From Flagellimonas abyssi (GTDB lineage: Bacteria > Bacteroidota > Bacteroidia > Flavobacteriales > Flavobacteriaceae): a stretch of 64,000 nucleotides of DNA. The notes beneath the pieces are model-generated. The model saw only the letters and a list, made by a program, of their open reading frames with translations. It did not search any database and had not been told where the DNA came from. Made by a program: the position numbers and the translations under genes. The stretch covers positions 124,001 to 188,000 of the forward strand of contig NZ_JAHZSV010000010.1 of assembly GCF_019457905.1 (NCBI RefSeq), read 5' to 3'. This document shows positions 53,318-63,189 of this stretch, piece after piece; positions within the stretch are counted from its first letter, which is position 1; every line of letters begins with the position of its first letter.

Positions 53318-54613
53318 TTATAGACCAAAAAGACCGGGCAACCACAAGGCCAACTCTGGAATATAGGTGATCAGAAAAAGAGCCAGTATCATGGCCGCAA
53401 ACAAGGGCAACAGGGGCCTGATCACTTTTTCGATGGATGTTTTTGCCACACCCACGCCCACAAATAGTACCGAGCCTACCGGGGGCGTGCAAAGGCCAAT
53501 GCAAAGGTTCAAGATCATAATGATGCCAAAATGTACCGGGTCAATCCCCAATTTTGTAACTATGGGCAAAAATATCGGGGTAAATATGAGCACGGCCGGG
53601 GTAATGTCCATAAAGATACCCACTATCAGCAAGATTATATTTATGATGAGCAATAGGGCAATTTTGTTATCGGTAACAGACAATAGTCCAGAACTGATTT
53701 CCTGCGGTATATGTTCGAAGGAAAGTGCCCATGACATGCTCATAGAGGCCGCTATCAAAAGCATCACAACAGCGGTGGTGGCCGAAGCATTCAAAAAGAT
53801 ATTGGGTAGTTTTTTGAACGTTATCTCTTTATAGACAAAGCCCAGTATCATACTGTAGAGCACCGCAATGGCGGAAGCTTCGGTGGCGGTAAACACACCG
53901 GCCACGATGCCCCCAATGACCAAAACCAACAGGAACAGGCTTGGTACGGCATCAACAAACGTTTTAAAAACCTGTTTTAATGAGCTTCGTTGTCCCTTGC
54001 CGTAGCCTTTCCTCTTGGCCCAGAACATGGCGACCACCATCAACAATAAACCGGTAATCAAACCAGGGATGTATCCGGCCAAGAAAAGAGCGGCAATGGA
54101 TGCACCTCCACTTGCCAAGGAATACACGATCAATACATTGCTTGGAGGAATCACCAACCCTGTCGTAGCCGAGGTAATGTTGACGGATACCGAAAAACCC
54201 TTATCATAGCCTTCTTTTTCCATTTCCGGTCCCAGAATGCTTCCCATGGCCGAGGCCGAGGCCATCGCCGAACCTGCAATGGCGCCCATGAACATCGCCG
54301 ATATAATATTGATCAGGGCAAGCCCTCCGGGCAATGCCCCCACCAAGCTTTTGGCAAAAGCTATCAAACGGTGGGCAATTCCCCCATGGTTCATCAGTTC
54401 CCCTGACAATATAAAAAATGGAATCGCCAACAGGGCGAAACTATCCAAGCCCGTGGCCATTCGTTGGGATATGGTGGCGAATGCGGGCAGCATGGGCAAA
54501 CTGACCAGTAGGGTCAACATAGATGAAATGGCTATGCTCCACGCCACAGGAGTACCAATGGCCAAAAGCCCCACAAAACTGATGATCAAAACTAGCAAGG
54601 GTATATATTCCAT
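53318..54613 (-). CDS. dctM: TRAP transporter large permease (DctM)
   Basis: 431 aa from ATG 54613; a TTG three codons upstream is not needed. About 12 helices of the DctM/Na-dependent ion transporter fold, with motifs GTPVAWSIA, PPSNVLIVY and CIGLCTPPVGSVLFVG. The large subunit of a TRAP importer that takes in a carboxylate with the DctP/DctQ subunits encoded upstream. In this operon uronates are the obvious substrate. Confidence 0.94.
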   Translation of the reverse strand: MEYIPLLVLIISFVGLLAIGTPVAWSIAISSMLTLLVSLPMLPAFATISQRMATGLDSFALLAIPFFILSGELMNHGGIAHRLIAFAKSLVGALPGGLALINIISAMFMGAIAGSAMASASAMGSILGPEMEKEGYDKGFSVSVNITSATTGLVIPPSNVLIVYSLASGGASIAALFLAGYIPGLITGLLLMVVAMFWAKRKGYGKGQRSSLKQVFKTFVDAVPSLFLLVLVIGGIVAGVFTATEASAIAVLYSMILGFVYKEITFKKLPNIFLNASATTAVVMLLIAASMSMSWALSFEHIPQEISSGLLSVTDNKIALLLIINIILLIVGIFMDITPAVLIFTPIFLPIVTKLGIDPVHFGIIMILNLCIGLCTPPVGSVLFVGVGVAKTSIEKVIRPLLPLFAAMILALFLITYIPELALWLPGLFGL

Positions 54614-54618
54614 AAGGC

Positions 54619-55077
54619 TCAATCCGTTATTATATCCACGACTTTGTTATAGGTCACTATCAATCCGCTCAAGGGAATCACGACATATACATACGCCAAG
54701 GGCAACCCCAATGCCGGGGAGTGCTGTTTGAGTTCGTACGTCGTATACACCAACCATCCGCCGCCTGTCACCATTGCCGCCAGACAGAACAGGATAATAA
54801 AACCGGACACTGTTCTTTTTAATATCCTTTGGTTTTTGGCATTGGCCCGTTTGGCCAATACATCGATGGCAACATGACCATTTTTCCCCGATACATAGGC
54901 CGCTCCCAATAACCCCAACCAGATCATAAGAAATCTGGCAAGTTCATCCGTAAAGGCACTTGGTGTACCCAGAACATATCTACTGAACACCTGCCAAAGC
55001 ACATTAAGTACCATTAGACTCATTAACAATACTAGCAAGTGCGCCAAAATATTTTCCAATGTCCTTTTGAGTCCCAT
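54619..55077 (-). CDS. dctQ: TRAP transporter small permease (DctQ)
   Basis: 152 aa from ATG 55077 with four helices and the family motif VFSRYVLGTPSAFTDELARF. It bridges DctP and DctM. The start codon shares one base with the dctP stop (TGATG) and its stop is 5 bases before the dctM start, so the three subunits are translated together. Confidence 0.93.
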   Translation of the reverse strand: MGLKRTLENILAHLLVLLMSLMVLNVLWQVFSRYVLGTPSAFTDELARFLMIWLGLLGAAYVSGKNGHVAIDVLAKRANAKNQRILKRTVSGFIILFCLAAMVTGGGWLVYTTYELKQHSPALGLPLAYVYVVIPLSGLIVTYNKVVDIITD

Positions 55078-56057
55078 CAATTTGCCAATGATTTGATTTG
55101 TTCTATCATGTTGTTCAATGCTTCGTCCTCTTCGTAGGTCCGGTACATTTCCTTTGTCATTTCGATAAACGGTTTTTTGTCCGGATATGAAACCTCTACA
55201 CCAGCTTCCTTGATTTTTTCCAACGCTTCAGCCTCGGATTCGGCCCACAATTTCCGCTGATGCGCCAGCGACTTTTTCACTGCTTTGTCGAGCCAACCTT
55301 TTTCCTGTTCGGAAAGGACATCCCAAAACTGGGTACCAACGATCAAGACATCTGGCGAAAATGTATGTTCGTCCAGCGAATAATATGGACAAACCTCATA
55401 ATGTTTGGAAAGGTAAAAACTGGGAAGATTGTTCTCCGCTCCGTCCACCACGCCTTGTTGTAGGGATGTGTAGAGCTCTCCCCACGAAATGGGGGTCGGG
55501 GAGCCTCCGAGACTTTTGACCATATCCATTGCGGTAATACTCTCCATCACCCTTATCTTGAGACCCTTTAGGTCATCTGGCGCAGTTACGGCTTCTTTTT
55601 CGGTATAAAAACTTCTAAACCCGGCATCGTAATATCCCAAACCTTTCAATCTGAATTGTTCGGCATTGTCCAACAATGATTGTCCGATCGGACCATCCAA
55701 CACCTCAAATGCGTGTTCCCGACTCTCAAAAAGATAGGGCAGCCCCAATATTCTGGTCTTCGGGGCAAAATTCTCCAGGGTGGCGACAGATACCTTGGTC
55801 ATATCAAGACTGCCCAATTGAATCAATTCCAAGATCTCTCGCTCAGTGCCCAATTGTTGATTGGGGTAGATTTCGATTCGAAGCTTTCCTTTTGAAACAC
55901 TATCAAGGTCTTCCCCCATTTTCACCATGGCCCTGTGTACTGAATGGTTAATGTCCAGACCATGTGCCAACCTAATTGTTCTAATGCCTGAGGTTTCTTC
56001 GCAACCGAGGGCGAAAAACAACGTGCACAATAAAATGGTGGCTTTGAGGTGCTTCAT
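55077..56057 (-). CDS. dctP: TRAP transporter substrate-binding lipoprotein (DctP)
   Basis: 326 aa. Unusually it has a lipoprotein signal (MKHLKATILLCTLFFALGC, lipobox ALGC), so the binding protein is membrane-tethered. The DctP fold shows IRTIRLAHGLDINHSVHRAM, then RVMESITAMDMVKSLGGSP and GELYTSLQQGVVDGAENN with the carboxylate-binding Arg. One-base overlap with eda. Confidence 0.93.
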   Translation of the reverse strand: MKHLKATILLCTLFFALGCEETSGIRTIRLAHGLDINHSVHRAMVKMGEDLDSVSKGKLRIEIYPNQQLGTEREILELIQLGSLDMTKVSVATLENFAPKTRILGLPYLFESREHAFEVLDGPIGQSLLDNAEQFRLKGLGYYDAGFRSFYTEKEAVTAPDDLKGLKIRVMESITAMDMVKSLGGSPTPISWGELYTSLQQGVVDGAENNLPSFYLSKHYEVCPYYSLDEHTFSPDVLIVGTQFWDVLSEQEKGWLDKAVKKSLAHQRKLWAESEAEALEKIKEAGVEVSYPDKKPFIEMTKEMYRTYEEDEALNNMIEQIKSLAN

Positions 56058-56731
56058 TATTTCTCTCTTCTGATTTTTTCTATCAATTTTAAGGTGTCCG
56101 TCACTTTTTTCTCCAATCCTTCAAAATCTTTTTGCTCTAGAACCTCTTTGGAAATCAATTTCGAACCCATTCCCACACAAGTTACTCCTGCATCAAACCA
56201 AGCCCGAAGGTTTGCCTCCTCTGTACTGACCCCTCCAGTGGGCATGATACTTGTCCAAGGCTGGGGTCCTTTGATGGCTTTTACAAACCCTGGGCCGTAA
56301 GTAGACCCGGGAAAGAGCTTGATGAGTTCACAGCCCAATTCTTCTGCCTTGTTGATTTCAGTTAAAGAGCCACAACCCGGAGACCAAAGTACTTTCCTGC
56401 GATTGCACACTATGGCGATATCTTCCCTTAAAGACGGGGTCACCACAAAGCTTGCTCCCATTTGCATGTACATGGATGCTGCAGCTGCATCTGTAATGGA
56501 ACCAACTCCCATCATCATACCAGGCAGCTCCTTCATTGCGTATTTGTTCAGCTCCGAGAATACTTCAAAGGCAAAATCGCCACGAGCGGTGAACTCCATC
56601 AAACGGGCACCACCATCATAGCATGCCTTGAGCACCTTTTTCCCTATTTCGATATCGGAATGATAGAACAACGGTACCATACCCGTTTCCTGTATTACCC
56701 GAACTACTTCCAATCTTGTATACCTTGCCAT
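56057..56731 (-). CDS. eda: KDPG aldolase
   Basis: 224 aa. Cleaves 2-keto-3-deoxy-6-phosphogluconate to pyruvate and glyceraldehyde-3-phosphate. The catalytic Lys is in CELIKLFPGSTYGPGFVKAI, with PTGGVSTEEANLR. Sits 9 bases after kdgK in the operon. Confidence 0.95.
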   Translation of the reverse strand: MARYTRLEVVRVIQETGMVPLFYHSDIEIGKKVLKACYDGGARLMEFTARGDFAFEVFSELNKYAMKELPGMMMGVGSITDAAAASMYMQMGASFVVTPSLREDIAIVCNRRKVLWSPGCGSLTEINKAEELGCELIKLFPGSTYGPGFVKAIKGPQPWTSIMPTGGVSTEEANLRAWFDAGVTCVGMGSKLISKEVLEQKDFEGLEKKVTDTLKLIEKIRREK

Positions 56732-56740
56732 TTTATTTTT

Positions 56741-57787
56741 TTATCGGGATACTCTCCCAGAGGCATCGCCCCCCATCAATTTCTCAACTTCTGCAACGGT
56801 GGCCAAATTGGCGTCCCCTTTTATCGTATGCTTTAAGCATGAGGCCGCTACAGCAAAGTCCAATGCTTTTTGGTCGTCGCCGGGCCAGTTCAGCAATCCA
56901 TAGATAAGACCACCCATGAAGGAGTCACCTCCCCCAACACGGTCCACGATGTGTGTGATCTGGTATTCTCTGGAGGTATACATGGTGCTGCCATCATACA
57001 GCACGCCGGCCCATGTATTGTGCGAAGCTGACAAAGACCCCCTCAATGTTGTAATGACCTTTTTTGCGTTGGGGAACCTTTTCATCATCTGTTGGCAGAC
57101 CGATAAAAAAGCATCCGCCTTTACATGCTCGCCCTGCGTGGTAATGTCCAGTCCCTCGGGTTTGATGCCGAAGTGTTTTTCCGCATCCTCTTCATTTCCC
57201 AAAACAATATCGCAATACGAGGTCAGTACGGACATGATCTCTTCTCGCTTGGCGTCGTCACAATATTTCCAAAGTTTGGCCCGGTAGTTCAAATCCGTCG
57301 ATATGGTAACCCCATGTTTTTTTGCGATTTTCACTGCCTCGATACAGGCATCTGCTGCTCCCTGCGATATCGCCGGTGTGATGCCTGTCCAATGGAACCA
57401 TTCCACATCCTTGAACACACTGTTCCAATCTACCATACCAGGCTCTATCTCCGCCATGGCAGAATGCGCTCTATCGTAGACCACCTTGCTGCCCCTGCTG
57501 ACCGCACCTGTTTCCAAAAAATAAATACCCAAGCGGTCTCCTCCATAAACAATGTTATCGGTACCGACACCTCGCTTTCGCATCTCCATCAGGGCACATT
57601 CCCCAATATCATTTTTTGGCAATCGGGTCACAAAATCCACTGGCACACCATAGTTTGCCAGGGAAACTGCGACATTGGACTCCCCTCCGCCATAGACTAC
57701 ATCAAAACTGTTGGCCTGCGAGAACCTCAAAAATCCTGGTGGGGCCAAGCGAAGCATTATTTCCCCGAAGGTTACTACTTTTTTCAT
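56741..57787 (-). CDS. kdgK: 2-keto-3-deoxygluconate kinase
   Basis: 348 aa PfkB-family kinase. Motifs GEIMLRLAPPGFLRFSQAN, GGGESNVAVSLANYGV and the ATP/catalytic DRVGGGDSFMGGLIY are clear. It phosphorylates KDG to KDPG, feeding Eda encoded next to it. 15 bases after uxaC. Confidence 0.95.
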   Translation of the reverse strand: MKKVVTFGEIMLRLAPPGFLRFSQANSFDVVYGGGESNVAVSLANYGVPVDFVTRLPKNDIGECALMEMRKRGVGTDNIVYGGDRLGIYFLETGAVSRGSKVVYDRAHSAMAEIEPGMVDWNSVFKDVEWFHWTGITPAISQGAADACIEAVKIAKKHGVTISTDLNYRAKLWKYCDDAKREEIMSVLTSYCDIVLGNEEDAEKHFGIKPEGLDITTQGEHVKADAFLSVCQQMMKRFPNAKKVITTLRGSLSASHNTWAGVLYDGSTMYTSREYQITHIVDRVGGGDSFMGGLIYGLLNWPGDDQKALDFAVAASCLKHTIKGDANLATVAEVEKLMGGDASGRVSR

Positions 57788-57802
57788 CCTATTACTTTTG
57801 TT

Positions 57803-59209
57803 TTAGTTATCTCCTAAATTAAAATAGGCTTTGGCATTTCTATAAGAAATGTCTTGGACCAATCCGCCTATGTATTCGATATCATTGGGCACAAGCCCTT
57901 TTTTTATGTCATTCCCCAATATATTGCACAACAATCTCCTAAAGTATTCGTGTCTGGGAAAGGATAAAAAGCTTCGAGAGTCAGTAAGCATGCCCACAAA
58001 ACAACTGAGCAACCCCATATTTGATATCGCATTCAACTGTTTTTCCATACCATCCAGTTGATCGTTGTACCACCATCCTGAACCCATTTGCATCTTCCCC
58101 CGTACACTGCCATCATTAAAATTTCCCACCATTGCGGCAAAAACCTCATTAAGGGCGGGGTTGAGGTTATAAAGAATTGTCTTGCCGAGCTGTCCCGTAT
58201 TTTCAAGGGTATCTAAAAATTTGGCCAGATTGATGGCCTGTGGAAAGTCACCTATCGAATCAAAACCGGCATCAGGTCCTAACTGGTCGAATTTTCTTTT
58301 GTTCGTATTTCTCAACGCTCCCAAATGGAATTGCTGTACCCATCCCAATTTATGGTATTCTCGGCAAAGATGGATCAAGGTCTCAAAGGTAAAGTATTGT
58401 TTCTCTTCTCTTTCCAAGGGAAGGCCATTCAATAGCTTTCCAAAGATGACCTCAATATCATAGCTTTTCATTTCAAAATGATACAACTGTTCGAGACCAT
58501 GGTCGGAAAGGCGGCAACCTTCTTGATGAAAATATGCCATTCTTCTTTTGAGGCTCGTGATCAAATCCTGATAGTTGGATATTGGTGTTCCCGATACCTC
58601 TCCCAACCTTTCCAAATAGGCCCTGTAGGCACTATTGTCCTCTATGGCATATGCTTTATCGGGCCTGAAGGTTGGCAGCATCTTTAGCGAGGCATTCTTT
58701 TTCGCTGTGCTACGGTGGTGTTCCAAAGCATCGATGGGATCGTCCGTGGTGCAGATGACCTCTACGTTGCACTGTTGCAACAGTCCCAATGCACTATGGC
58801 TCTTCTCTTGCAGTTGTTCTTTGGTATCCTCATAAATACGTCCCGCGTTTTTTCCGGTAAGCAGATCATCGATTCCAAAGTAACGTTTTAGTTCCAAGTG
58901 TGTCCAATGATATAAGGGGTTTCTTAGGGTGTAAGGAACTGTCTCGGCCCATTTTTGAAACTTTTCCCTTTCCGATGCATCACCGGTAATACAAGCTTCA
59001 TCAATACCACAAGCTCGCATTGCCCTCCATTTATAATGATCATCCGTCAACCAAGCCTCAGCGAGATTTTTAAACTGATGATTATTGTCCACATGTTCGG
59101 GCGACAAATGGTTATGGTAATCGATTATGGGCATTTCCTTGGCATAGCCGTGGTACAGCTCCTCTGCTTGTGGCGTCTCCAATAAAAAGTTCTCTTTTAT
59201 GAATGTCAT
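57803..59209 (-). CDS. uxaC: Glucuronate isomerase
   Basis: 468 aa amidohydrolase-fold enzyme. The metal motif MPIIDYHNHLSPE and the later DARNLG-like ends are present with the long UxaC body. Converts D-glucuronate to D-fructuronate (and galacturonate to tagaturonate). The ATG overlaps the uxuA stop by one base, an unusual order in which the isomerase follows the dehydratase. Confidence 0.95.
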   Translation of the reverse strand: MTFIKENFLLETPQAEELYHGYAKEMPIIDYHNHLSPEHVDNNHQFKNLAEAWLTDDHYKWRAMRACGIDEACITGDASEREKFQKWAETVPYTLRNPLYHWTHLELKRYFGIDDLLTGKNAGRIYEDTKEQLQEKSHSALGLLQQCNVEVICTTDDPIDALEHHRSTAKKNASLKMLPTFRPDKAYAIEDNSAYRAYLERLGEVSGTPISNYQDLITSLKRRMAYFHQEGCRLSDHGLEQLYHFEMKSYDIEVIFGKLLNGLPLEREEKQYFTFETLIHLCREYHKLGWVQQFHLGALRNTNKRKFDQLGPDAGFDSIGDFPQAINLAKFLDTLENTGQLGKTILYNLNPALNEVFAAMVGNFNDGSVRGKMQMGSGWWYNDQLDGMEKQLNAISNMGLLSCFVGMLTDSRSFLSFPRHEYFRRLLCNILGNDIKKGLVPNDIEYIGGLVQDISYRNAKAYFNLGDN

Positions 59210-60399
59210 TATAGCAGGGATTTTTCGATGCCGTACATGAGTCCCCTTAATTCCGCAAGGCCACGAAGGCGCCCTATAGCGGAGTACCCTGGATTCGTTT
59301 TCTTATGGATATCGTCCAACATTTGGTGCCCATGGTCGGGCCGCATGGGCATACGTTGGTTCTTTGCGTTTTTTTCCTTGCGCCCAAGCTGTTCTTTGAG
59401 CAATTCGTACATTACCCCGTACATATCCACATCTCCATCCAGATGGTCCGCTTCATAAAAATTGCCAAGCGCATCTCTTTTCGTGCTTCTTAGATGTATA
59501 AAATTGATTTTTTTTGATAAACGACGGGCCATGCCCACAAGCTCATTGTCCTCCCTAACACCATAAGACCCCGTGCAAAAACACAGTCCATTGTGAGGGC
59601 TGTCGTAGGCCGCAAGCAGTTTTTGGGCATCCTCCTCCGTGCTTACCACTCTTGGGAGGCCCAAGATAGGGTATGGGGGATCATCGGGATGTATGGCTAA
59701 AAACACCCCGGATTTTTCCGCGATCGGGCCAATCTCCTTGATAAAGCTGTACAGGTTGTTTCTAAGTTCCTCTTCTCCAATATCCCGATACATGTCCAAA
59801 GCCTTTTGAAATTGTTCCACCGTATATCCTTCCTCTGCCCCTGGAAGACCGGCAATGATGTTTTGCACTAAACGATTCTTTGCATCCTCGTCCATCAATC
59901 CGAATGCTGTTTTGGCCATTTCAATGGTTTCCCTGGAATAATGGACAAAGGCTTCCTCTCGATTTAAGATAAAGAGTTCAAAGGCGGCAAATTGAACGGC
60001 GTCAAAACGAAGTGCATAGGAACCATCTGGCATTTCATAGGACAAATCCGTTCGGGTCCAGTCCAAGATGGGCATAAAATTGTAACACACCGTATCTATT
60101 CCGCAAGAACCAAGATTCTCAATGCTCTGTTTGTAATTCGCCATGTATTCCTTATACTTCCCTGTTCGCTTTTTAATGTCCTCGTGAACGGGTATGCTCT
60201 CCACTACTGACCAAGTAAGACCATAGGCTGCCAGTTCTTCTTTTCTTTTGTTTATTTCCGATATCGGCCATACTTCTCCATTTGGAATATGGTGCAATGC
60301 CGTTACGATGCCGGTTGCGCCGGCCTGCTTTATATCAGCAAGGGAAACGGGGTCTTTTGGTCCGTACCAGCGCCATGTTTGTTCTAACCCCATAATCAT
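59209..60399 (-). CDS. uxuA: Mannonate dehydratase
   Basis: 396 aa (ATG 60399 or 60393). UxuA motifs [53 protein letters not shown] and [11 protein letters not shown] are all intact. It dehydrates D-mannonate to 2-keto-3-deoxygluconate. Upstream by 28 bases is the SDR that supplies mannonate. Confidence 0.96.
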   Translation of the reverse strand: MIMGLEQTWRWYGPKDPVSLADIKQAGATGIVTALHHIPNGEVWPISEINKRKEELAAYGLTWSVVESIPVHEDIKKRTGKYKEYMANYKQSIENLGSCGIDTVCYNFMPILDWTRTDLSYEMPDGSYALRFDAVQFAAFELFILNREEAFVHYSRETIEMAKTAFGLMDEDAKNRLVQNIIAGLPGAEEGYTVEQFQKALDMYRDIGEEELRNNLYSFIKEIGPIAEKSGVFLAIHPDDPPYPILGLPRVVSTEEDAQKLLAAYDSPHNGLCFCTGSYGVREDNELVGMARRLSKKINFIHLRSTKRDALGNFYEADHLDGDVDMYGVMYELLKEQLGRKEKNAKNQRMPMRPDHGHQMLDDIHKKTNPGYSAIGRLRGLAELRGLMYGIEKSLL

Positions 60400-60427
60400 T
60401 GAATTTTAAAGCTTTTAATTTCTTTTT

Positions 60428-61282
60428 TTAAACACCACTAAATGCACTGAACCCACCGTCAATGGGAACCACAATCCCAGTAACAAATTTTGACTGGTCG
60501 CTGCACAACCATAATGATGTACCTACCAAATCCTCTGGTTCTCCAAAACGCCCCATGGGGGTTTGATCGATAATCGTAGCCCCTCTGGCGGTCAGACCTC
60601 CTTCGGGCTCGGTCAACAAACTTCTGTTTTGATCGGTAAGAAAAAAACCTGGGGCCAAGGCATTGACCCTAATATCCACTTTGGAAAAATGGACGGCAAG
60701 CCATTGGGTAAAATTGGAAACGGCGGCTTTTGCCCCGCTGTATGCTGGTATTTTCGTAAGCGGTGTAAAGGCATTCATCGAGGAAATGTTCAAAACACTA
60801 CATCCTTTGCGACCTACCATGTCTTTTGAAAAAACCTGTGTAGGCAAAAGGGTTCCAATGAAATTCAAGTTGAACACAAATTGAATCCCTTCCATGTCCA
60901 AGTCAAAGAATGTTTTAAAATCTTTTGCCGTTTTTTTTAAATCTTCCTTGAGCAAATAGGGGTCGCTAGTTGTTCCCAACGGGTGGTTTCCCCCTGCTCC
61001 ATTGATGAGAATATCGCAGGGGCCGAAATTTTCAGTAATCCTTTTTTTCGCATCTTCCAAACTTTCCCTGTCAAGCACATCAACTTTGACGGCCATTGCA
61101 CTGTTCCCAGACTTATTAATCATATCGGCAACGGTTTGGGCGGATTCCATATTCAAATCCATCACGCAAACCTTTGCGCCCTGCCCGGCAAAAGCATGGG
61201 CCAGTGTACTGCATAAAATACCTCCACCACCTGTAATTGCGACAACTTTGCCTTTCAAATCTTTATATTTGGGATTGTCCAT
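60428..61282 (-). CDS. SDR-type D-mannonate oxidoreductase (fructuronate reductase)
   Basis: 284 aa from ATG 61282 (MDNPKYKDLKGKVVAITGGG). The cofactor loop TGGGGILCSTLA, INGAGGNHP, and catalytic S/Y/K in AYSGAKAAVSNF are canonical. It replaces the unrelated polyol-dehydrogenase UxuB (about 480 aa) and reduces fructuronate to mannonate. First gene of the operon; a -7 box TATATTTG lies at 61363-61356 on the minus strand. Confidence 0.92.
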   Translation of the reverse strand: MDNPKYKDLKGKVVAITGGGGILCSTLAHAFAGQGAKVCVMDLNMESAQTVADMINKSGNSAMAVKVDVLDRESLEDAKKRITENFGPCDILINGAGGNHPLGTTSDPYLLKEDLKKTAKDFKTFFDLDMEGIQFVFNLNFIGTLLPTQVFSKDMVGRKGCSVLNISSMNAFTPLTKIPAYSGAKAAVSNFTQWLAVHFSKVDIRVNALAPGFFLTDQNRSLLTEPEGGLTARGATIIDQTPMGRFGEPEDLVGTSLWLCSDQSKFVTGIVVPIDGGFSAFSGV

Positions 61283-61355
61283 TGGTATTATTTTTTCTTT
61301 GAACACAGTTTTAAATGAGGCATAAAAAATATTCTGTGTACTTTTAACATAGTTC

Positions 61356-61363
61356 CAAATATA
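61356..61363 (-). promoter_or_regulatory. -7 box of the uronate operon
   Basis: TATATTTG on the minus strand matches TAnnTTTG, 73 bases before the SDR ATG. The 131-base gap to the divergent regulator (61283-61413) also has inverted ACACAG (61304) / CTGTGT (61334) arms that could be operator half sites. Confidence 0.5.
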
Positions 61364-61413
61364 TAAAATTTAAACACCCACTCGGAGAAAAAGACAATAT
61401 TTCCTATAAAAAA

Positions 61414-62082
61414 ATGAATACTCAAGAAAAATTACAGGATATTCAAGTAAAATCGGATTCTTTCGAATGTTCCGTCACAGCTGACATAACGGTTTTCGGA
61501 TATGTTGATGGAAAACTAAAGATCCTTCTTATAAAAAGGTCGTTGGGACATTTTAAAAACCAATGGCACGTTCCCGGAGGGGTCATGGAAGAGCATGAAA
61601 CTATTGAAGATTGTGCCGCCAAAGTCCTTTATTCCCTAACTGGGTTCAGGGACATACACTTTGAACAGGTAAAGACCTACACGGCTTTGGATAGACATCC
61701 GTTGAAAAGGGTCATCACCATCTGTTTCTATGCACTGGTTAAACCGGAGAACCATCCTTTAACCTTAAGGGACAACATTACGAGCATTGATTGGTTCGAC
61801 ATGGACGACATACCCAATAATCTTGGTTACGATCATAAAAAGTTGATCAGCGAAGCGTACTTATTTGTGCAGAACAATTTAAAGCATAGGCTAATCGTTG
61901 GCGAGCTTCTTCCAAAGGAGTTTACCCTACAAGAACTGCAGAATCTGTATGAAGATATCTTGGATGTTGAACTGGATAGAAGGAATTTTAGAAAGCGAAT
62001 ATTCCAAATGGATGTATTGGAGAACACCGGAAAGAAAAAGCAGGGGGTGAAAGGAGGTCCATATCTGTACAGGTTAAAGTAA
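61414..62082 (+). CDS. Nudix-fold (NrtR/AraR-like) transcriptional regulator
   Basis: 222 aa. The N-terminal Nudix domain (about residues 20-150) has a broken Nudix box: GVMEEHETIEDCAAKVLYSL lacks the REUxEE catalytic residues, so it is a ligand sensor, not a hydrolase. The C-terminal winged helix (about 150-222, FTLQELQNLYEDILDVELDR and FRKRIFQMDVL) binds DNA. NrtR-family relatives control arabinose use in Bacteroides. It is divergent from the uronate operon and probably represses it until a pathway sugar binds. Confidence 0.9.
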   Translation: MNTQEKLQDIQVKSDSFECSVTADITVFGYVDGKLKILLIKRSLGHFKNQWHVPGGVMEEHETIEDCAAKVLYSLTGFRDIHFEQVKTYTALDRHPLKRVITICFYALVKPENHPLTLRDNITSIDWFDMDDIPNNLGYDHKKLISEAYLFVQNNLKHRLIVGELLPKEFTLQELQNLYEDILDVELDRRNFRKRIFQMDVLENTGKKKQGVKGGPYLYRLK

Positions 62083-62265
62083 TATCCATTTGGATTTTTA
62101 TCGCATATGCAATTCCCAAATCCTGCAATCTGATATACAGAATGAAAGATTAACTCCATTCAATCGCAACCCTGGATTTAACATATTGAAAATGGTTGAA
62201 TCCTATGGCTTCCATGGTGCGGATACGCAAGCCATCAAACTATGTCAACAGCTTTCCCAAAAACG

Positions 62266-62305
62266 AAAAAACCTTGCAAATCAATAAGATATGCAAGGTT
62301 TTGTT
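62266..62305 (+). terminator. Intrinsic terminator downstream of the Nudix regulator
   Basis: AAAACCTTGCA / TGCAAGGTTTT arms around a loop of about 13 bases, followed by TTGTTTTC. It most likely ends the regulator transcript. Confidence 0.65.
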
Positions 62306-62325
62306 TTCATTTAAACTTTAAAAGT

Positions 62326-62347
62326 GGGCGCTGAGGGATTCGAACCT
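62326..62347 (-). other. tRNA 3'-end fragment, possible attachment-site footprint
   Basis: On the minus strand the sequence reads AGGTTCGAATCCCTCAGCGC followed by CC, exactly the T-loop, 3' T-stem and 3' acceptor strand of a tRNA, but the matching 5' acceptor GGGCGCT and anticodon arm are absent upstream. Integrative elements commonly leave such a copy at att sites. Confidence 0.5.
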
Positions 62348-63143
62348 AATTCGCCAACCCTTATGTTTATTACGTTTTTCCTTGCCTATGCTTTTGCTGC
62401 TAACCGAATTACAGACCACTTTTGGTAACCTTACTTCGTAGATGTCAAATCTAACTATAAAATATTAAACAAACATATACACCAACTAAACACTAAAATG
62501 AGTCGGGATGACTGAATCATCGACGAAATCTTATATTGCCGAAAATCATAGTTTTACCCTGTAACCTTGAAGGAGTTCCCGTTAAAAACACGGAAAGCAA
62601 AAAACAACTTTTGAACACAAATTTTATGTATATATGATAACCTAAACATACAAAAATTCTGTTTGAAAAAATTTTTAGGGAAGGCTACAAAAAGGGTGAG
62701 GCTAAATTTTAACAAAGATTAGCTCACACAAAAAGATTGATGATAAAAACTGATAAAACTAAATCATATTGATCAGTTAAACGATTTAAGTATCAATATG
62801 AAAAATAAAGAACCAAAACTATTGTATTATTTCTAAGTAAGATATATATTTTAAATATGTAGGTTTTTAATTATTAATTTTTTTGTGTAAATTCAAATGT
62901 TTCAATTCTAATATTCTTTTTTAATGTAAGATATTCTAGATTAAGAGCTTGCTCAAAAGAAGATGATATTTGCTGCAAAAATTAGCATTTTAAAAGATAT
63001 TACAAGGAAACTAACTGTATGAAACGGAGATGAAATTGTGGATATATCAAACCGTATTATCAAACATTTTAATACATGGAACGTGCTAATATAGAAGACG
63101 GATACTGTAAATTACGCAAGTGAAAGACTTTACAGAAGTCGAT

Positions 63144-63189
63144 TAAACGCTATCTAGTTTTACAGATAAACGCTATCTAGTTTTACAGA
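63144..63189. repeat. Perfect 23-bp tandem duplication
   Basis: TAAACGCTATCTAGTTTTAC plus AGA occurs twice head to tail, in the AT-rich desert. The flanking TTTACAGAAG is also shared at 63129 and 63182. Confidence 0.75.

Noticed and set aside
62090..62287. 65-aa plus-strand ORF after the Nudix regulator
   Set aside because: TTG start, no recognisable fold or promoter, and its end overlaps the terminator hairpin.
62326..62425. Full tRNA gene
   Set aside because: Only the 3' quarter matches; no acceptor pairing or anticodon arm can be drawn.
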